In this document: piece after piece, positions 61,401 through 64,000 of the stretch | Numbering within the stretch: position 1 is the first letter of the stretch | Layout of the letters: the number at the start of each line of letters is the position of its first letter | Translations under genes and position numbers: made by a program | The notes under the pieces: generated by a model | What the model was told of the DNA's origin: nothing | Database searches by the model: none | What the model saw: only the letters and a program-made list of their open reading frames with translations | From: Protonemura montana | Taxonomy: Eukaryota; Arthropoda; Insecta; Plecoptera; Nemouridae | DNA length: 64,000 nt | NCBI GenBank assembly: GCA_947568835.1 | Contig: OX387603.1 | Coordinates: 21,600,651 to 21,664,650 of the forward strand | Direction: 5' to 3'

Positions 61401-61720
61401 TCTTGGGCAAGCCTGAAGCATCTGACCATTCAGCCGGCTATCGGATATCGGACGACATGTTACCTGGGGATACTGCTGCACCTGTGGCGGATATGGCGCC
61501 ATCTGCTGCTGCTGCGGCCCGGCGGGGCCCATGCCGGGATGCTGTGGCCCCATCTTGTAGCCGGCGTGCATGTGTGAAGGCGGTGGTGGAAGCGGTGCCT
61601 GGTACCCGCCGCCTCCCTGCGCGGACATCGGCGAGTGGCTCATCCGTGTAACACTGCCCGCCGACTCGCTAGACTGCTGCCCGCTAGGAGGGTGCGGAGG
61701 CATCGGAATGTTTTGCTGCC
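47372..61720 (-). CDS. osa: ARID1/Osa (BAF250) SWI/SNF subunit, 5'-truncated by the window (gene span, 18 exons)
   Basis: Large nuclear subunit of the BAP/BAF (Brahma) chromatin remodeller; binds AT-tolerant DNA through ARID and holds the ATPase module through its C-terminal region (family knowledge). Eighteen phase-matched exons give 1839 residues to TAA at 47372-47374. Order: Pro/Gly/Met/Gln-rich N-terminal half; VFNSHV microexon and KPDSLCKLYEMD; ARID (exons 56653-56850 and 56080-56296, about residues 460-555 of the visible part); a second Pro/Gln/Tyr-rich stretch with a Q10 run; KREISFPPDSVES and LLAESCWALDVLNILL; a Lys/Glu-rich insert; and BAF250_C to the end. From ARID to the stop is about 1380 residues, slightly longer than in human ARID1A. 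Roughly the first several hundred residues and the start lie beyond 61720. ARID1B is a vertebrate paralogue; invertebrates usually have one gene. Confidence 0.96.
49458..49803 (-). other. ARID1/osa intron
   Basis: 346 bp, AT-rich, nothing else recognised. Confidence 0.8.
49804..50129 (-). CDS. osa: ARID1/osa exon (conserved EAWRLMMSL block)
   Basis: 326 nt, phase 0 to 2. Encodes KREISFPPDSVES, EAWRLMMSLRSGLLAESCWA and LPGLLDVLLEHFRKSL, nearly superimposable on ARID1A/B before the C-terminal domain. Donor GTGAGT. Confidence 0.95.
50484..50624 (-). CDS. osa: ARID1/osa exon (Pro/Gln-rich)
   Basis: 47 codons, phase 0 at both ends and frame-neutral. QQWPPNMSTPGVGPSS to MQPPPGMK. Donor GTTCGC, acceptor GACCAG. 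Confidence 0.87.
50970..51154 (-). CDS. osa: ARID1/osa exon (Pro/Gly/Gln-rich)
   Basis: 185 nt, phase 1 to 0. GWNNNQYRGQYPPQGPGP to QQPPYPPSQQ. Donor GTATGG. Confidence 0.87.
51502..51691 (-). CDS. osa: ARID1/osa exon with NAGNAG acceptor
   Basis: 190 nt, phase 0 to 1. QQPYPGQPPSAVSGPVYAA to QQPPQRPGMFG. The acceptor reads TAGCAGCAG, so 51691 and 51688 are both possible, differing by one Gln. Donor GTGCGT. Confidence 0.85.
52131..52241 (-). CDS. osa: ARID1/osa exon (polyglutamine run)
   Basis: 37 codons, phase 0 at both ends and frame-neutral. Met then ten consecutive Gln (CAG/CAA mixed), PPVNFPTSQLARQLV, ending KASYQ. Donor GTACGT, acceptor TTGTAG. Confidence 0.85.
52242..52829 (-). other. 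ARID1/osa intron
   Basis: 588 bp, AT-rich, nothing else recognised. Confidence 0.75.
52830..53058 (-). CDS. osa: ARID1/osa exon (Pro/Gly/Tyr-rich)
   Basis: 229 nt, phase 2 to 0. AYNQGGGPGNPPTPNMQQPG to QQDYYRPDQ. Donor GTGCGT. Confidence 0.88.
53321..53504 (-). CDS. osa: ARID1/osa exon (Gln/Tyr/Pro-rich)
   Basis: 184 nt, phase 1 to 2. MQGGYPQGHPQAQAAGYG to RPMYPPYGAEGDR. Donor GTTCGT. Confidence 0.88.
53505..54616 (-). other. ARID1/osa intron, 1.1 kb
   Basis: AT-rich with an A run near 54268-54282. No exon or mobile element is recognised. Confidence 0.75.
54617..54739 (-). CDS. osa: ARID1/osa exon (NPFDDI motif)
   Basis: 123 nt, phase 1 at both ends and frame-neutral. Encodes GVLGVPHLNAGDNISVANPF then DDIGGTSHSRGPGFGPP. 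The NPFDD segment resembles the post-ARID NPFED-type motif of the family. Donor GTACGA. Confidence 0.82.
54740..55374 (-). other. ARID1/osa intron
   Basis: 635 bp, AT-rich, nothing else recognised. Confidence 0.75.
55375..55536 (-). CDS. osa: ARID1/osa exon (Ser/Gly/Tyr-rich)
   Basis: 162 nt, phase 1 at both ends and frame-neutral. SSNSQDSFPAAGSSGASMDG to QTNAPSPHPG. Donor GTGAGT. Confidence 0.88.
55537..56079 (-). other. ARID1/osa intron
   Basis: 543 bp, AT-rich, nothing else recognised. Confidence 0.75.
56080..56296 (-). CDS. osa: ARID1/osa exon (ARID domain, C-terminal half)
   Basis: 217 nt, phase 0 to 1. Encodes VTKNKTWKDIAGLLGIGASS then AAYTLRKHYTKNLLAYE and DRGGIDPQPIINQVEA, the most conserved part of BAF250 ARID. 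Donor GTAAGA, acceptor TTTCAG. Confidence 0.97.
56653..56850 (-). CDS. osa: ARID1/osa exon (ARID domain, N-terminal half)
   Basis: 66 codons, phase 0 at both ends. Encodes KPDSLCKLYEMDESHERRMW, ISKNPLDLFRLYLYVKERGG and FMEVCK. Donor GTGCAG chosen because VCK precedes VTKNKTW in relatives. A GTATGC donor 9 nt earlier (exon end 56662) would drop VCK in frame. Confidence 0.93.
56851..58166 (-). other. ARID1/osa intron
   Basis: 1316 bp, AT-rich, nothing else recognised. Confidence 0.75.
58167..58208 (-). CDS. osa: ARID1/osa microexon, 14 codons
   Basis: 42 nt, phase 0 at both ends, acceptor TTTGCAG and donor GTTTTT. Encodes VFNSHVHQDPYRSK, filling exactly the gap between WPRTPASP and KPDSLCKLYEMD; in ARID1 proteins SPVFNSHV occupies this place. 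Too short for ORF detection. Confidence 0.9.
58209..59191 (-). other. ARID1/osa intron
   Basis: 983 bp, AT-rich, nothing else recognised. Confidence 0.75.
59192..59478 (-). CDS. osa: ARID1/osa exon (SPSWPRTPASP)
   Basis: 287 nt, phase 1 to 0. Ser/Ala/Gly-rich; ends MHEEYDVNSPSWPRTPASP, a conserved ARID1 motif ahead of the ARID. Donor GTGAGT. Confidence 0.93.
59755..59982 (-). CDS. osa: ARID1/osa exon (Pro/Gly/His-rich)
   Basis: 228 nt, phase 1 at both ends and frame-neutral. GSGMGPPSSAGPTPPG to NDTSAVPAG. Donor GTAAGA. Confidence 0.88.
59983..60392 (-). other. ARID1/osa intron
   Basis: 410 bp, AT-rich, nothing else recognised. Confidence 0.75.
60393..60551 (-). CDS. osa: ARID1/osa exon (Pro/Gly/Met-rich)
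   Basis: 159 nt, phase 1 at both ends and frame-neutral. NGPSGPPNMPAGSPGMGP to PPGGMGPPG. Donor GTGAGA, acceptor TTGCAG. Confidence 0.87.
60778..61174 (-). CDS. osa: ARID1/osa exon (NYLKQHLQHKMGF)
   Basis: 397 nt, phase 0 to 1. Encodes GNYNPRPQGPNQGYGPSQGY and the helical NYLKQHLQHKMGF, an island of order in a disordered Pro/Gly region. Donor GTAAGA, acceptor TTACAG. Confidence 0.9.
61464..61720 (-). CDS. osa: ARID1/osa exon (first in window on this strand)
   Basis: 257 nt, phase 1 to 0. GQQNIPMPPHPPSGQQSSE to QMAPYPPQVQQYPQ. Acceptor CCGCAG at 61721-61726. The preceding exon must end in phase 1 and is not found up to 64000. Confidence 0.9.
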
Positions 61721-62400
61721 CTGCGGAGCAAACAGAGAGTGTGGGGTTAGAAATAATTTTTTTACAGAGAACAAGACAAATCAGATATGGAAGAGGTGCA
61801 TGTTGATAAAAAAGGAGTTTGGTGAGATGTTCTTGTGGAATGACACTAATGATATTGAGATCCAACTCAAAGTACCCTTAAAGTTTGAGAACAATGCCAC
61901 GAGGCTGTTGTGTGAGACTTACTGAAGCAGTTCGTTCAAATTTTGATGGGGCTCATACTTCCAGCTTTGCACTTGATTTAAAAAGTGATTGCCCCTAGCA
62001 ACGCTCTTGTTTTGATAAAATCCCACAAATGTGAGGGTATTTTGATTATTAAATAACAGGGAAGACGTTTTTAAAACATGTGCATATGAACCGATTTCGT
62101 TACGTATCATTTCAATCGCTTTTGAGCAAAGGGTTTTCTGGAAAGTGGGAAATATTAATCCCCGGGAAAAGTTTTCTAAGTGAACAATAAATGTAGTCGA
62201 CACGAGAAATGCTTTCGCTAGCACTGGGATGAAACTGAAAGGCGAAACCCTCGGAACGAACTCGGAAACTCCATATTATAACGTGCATGTGATTAGCTCA
62301 CTTTACAAAGTTCCACTGCGAGATCTTCGCGAAATAATTACACGGTCGTGCGCGAGGGCACCATAGAAGGGGGTACCGAGGGGGTACCGAGGGTGACCAG

Positions 62401-62431
<31 letters not shown>

Positions 62432-64000
62432 TTCGTGTGCAAGAGAAGTGTGCATTGGAGGGGAATGCACCGAATGCAATCGCTGGCCGAGAAGAGCACG
62501 TGCTAACCACATTGTTGCATTGCTTACAAGACGACACAGATATTCGTAGAGTTTTTGCATCGCTGGAATCGTGCATGCCATGATGTGGAAAAGTGAATAA
62601 AACAACGACACTGCACAGTGCATTCGTTGTCAGGAATTTCGATTTCAAGGGAAATCGGTTGCATTGGCGTGCGGTGAACACATTTCCATTCAAAAGTCAC
62701 TCGGACCTTATTTTCTTTACCGCCCTATCAAAATAACCGTCATTCAGTACATTTTCCTAGTCGACTTGCCTTCTTTGCATGAAAAATAAAAGCAGACAAG
62801 AATCAAGTGCAGCGCACATGCTCGTAGCCTCCAAGCGTGTTTCGGGCATCACAGAAGTGACCGCGGCACGGGGCAAGAAGTGGCCGTACGAGTAAATAGC
62901 GATGAATAAAATATGTGCACAAAAATCGATGCGAAAACGAAGTCATTACCATGAAGCACAGTACTATTCGGATCCACTGCATCATACTATACGGCGTGGC
63001 ATGGTGTGGCATATATCCAGCATTGAATAAATAAAGCAACGCAACTGGCGTAATAACCACGGTTTACTATCAAACTAGACGACGGTGGCGGAAGAACGAT
63101 TCACTTTTCAAATAGTGGAGAAATCGTTGCTAGCCAGCGGCGTCATTCTGTTAATCCAGAGAAGAAACGTCTTTCAACGGCGTGAATTTGTGTGGAATCG
63201 GAAATTAAAGCGCCCCCTTGTTCAAAATCGAAAACGAAACGAGAAAAATCGAAAACGAAACGAGGAGAAAAATCCAGCGCAAGTGAACCATAACAGAAAC
63301 CAATTACAAAACCAACAATTCCTTCCAAGATTCAAATAAGTCGCTCACACCAAAACCCCCGTCCAACCAATATTCTGCTTCAAGCATCGATGTACGCAGC
63401 TGTACACTCAAACATCAGATCTCTCACACACACTAGTTCCAGTCGTTTACTTGTATAGTATAAACCATAAATCGTGTAATCCCCCCTTTGCCCCGACTCC
63501 CCCCGTTCCCCACACCAGCACCTCTGGCTTCCCCATTCCACTATAGGCGCCACGTCGAGCAGCATGACCTGCCTCAACGAGAGGTCGACACCCACCGATC
63601 TTGCTCTATAGAGTATAAAGACACACCAGAAGAATCGGCTTGTTTGGCCGCCTGTTAGCTCGGGGGACCCCGCGAGCACGTGTTATTGTGATGGATTAGT
63701 CGGATCAGCGGTACCCTCGGGCAATAAGATCTCGCTACGTTTAGCTACGCTTTAATTGAACGTTTAGTATGCAGTCTTGGCGGGATGATCTTTAGGCGTT
63801 GGATACGCCTTATTACGAGCATTGAATGCCGTTCGTCGAATTTGTGAATATCAGTGGTTCAACGAACAGGTGTGATGGGAGCAGATTTATTATATTTGCT
63901 GCGACTTTCGCGGATTGGGTTTCCGACACGACGTTGGTGTCACTGCGTTGCCATGAGTGATGAGGTTGACTATTTACGAATCGAGGATTTCGATCAATTT
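61721..64000 (-). other. ARID1/osa upstream intron, continuing past the window
   Basis: No upstream exon is recognised in 2.3 kb. Holds a 28-base G run at 62404-62431 beside two copies of GGGGGTACCGAG, and a 20-bp unit AAAATCGAAAACGAAACGAG repeated at 63224-63243 and 63245-63264. Confidence 0.65.
62404..62431 (+). repeat. Poly(G) tract, 28 bases
   Basis: Uninterrupted G run in the ARID1 intron. Its length may be a sequencing or assembly estimate. Confidence 0.85.

Noticed and set aside
1..64000. CRISPR arrays, bacterial operons, prophage or integron structures
   Set aside because: None seen; this is intron-bearing eukaryotic DNA.

Overview
This is animal nuclear DNA carrying parts of three conserved multi-exon genes and a dense transposon cluster. 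GT-AG introns, phase-matched exons and the protein families (a CIP4/TOCA F-BAR protein, a SYAP1/Sap47 BSD-domain protein, and an ARID1/Osa SWI/SNF subunit) point to an invertebrate, most likely an arthropod. The Sap47 N-terminus (MFSGLTNQ) and the Osa-like ARID1 fit that. I cannot name the species.

Layout: (1) 1-5803 (+): the 3' part of Cip4, nine exons running from within the F-BAR domain through HR1 to the terminal SH3 domain, followed by a 3' UTR to about 6.8 kb. (2) About 7.3-20.5 kb: the gap between two convergent genes, filled with repeats. It holds a duplicated ~640-bp tRNA-headed SINE-like element, two more tRNA-like elements, a 5S-rRNA-headed SINE, and an ~8.35-kb interrupted inverted repeat (arms 10318-12736 and 16954-18669). 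Two hAT elements with 8-bp target-site duplications also lie here: a decayed transposase-bearing one in the spacer and a small non-autonomous one in the left arm only. (3) 20563-45260 (-): a complete Sap47/SYAP1 gene, nine coding exons summing to 1308 nt (435 aa), with a 20.7-kb fourth intron that is locally CpG-rich. (4) 47372-61720 (-): 18 coding exons of ARID1/osa, from the Pro/Gly/Gln-rich N-terminal half through the ARID domain to the C-terminal BAF250_C region. The 5' end lies beyond the window.

The genes are not an operon. Cip4 links Cdc42/Rho signalling and membrane curvature to actin, Sap47 is a synapse-associated adaptor, and Osa targets the Brahma/BAF chromatin remodeller. Exon joins were worked out by eye from splice signals, reading phase and family similarity. 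All three models stay in frame to the stop codon. No recognisable new gene system was found. The most unusual structure is the layered repeat palindrome between Cip4 and Sap47.
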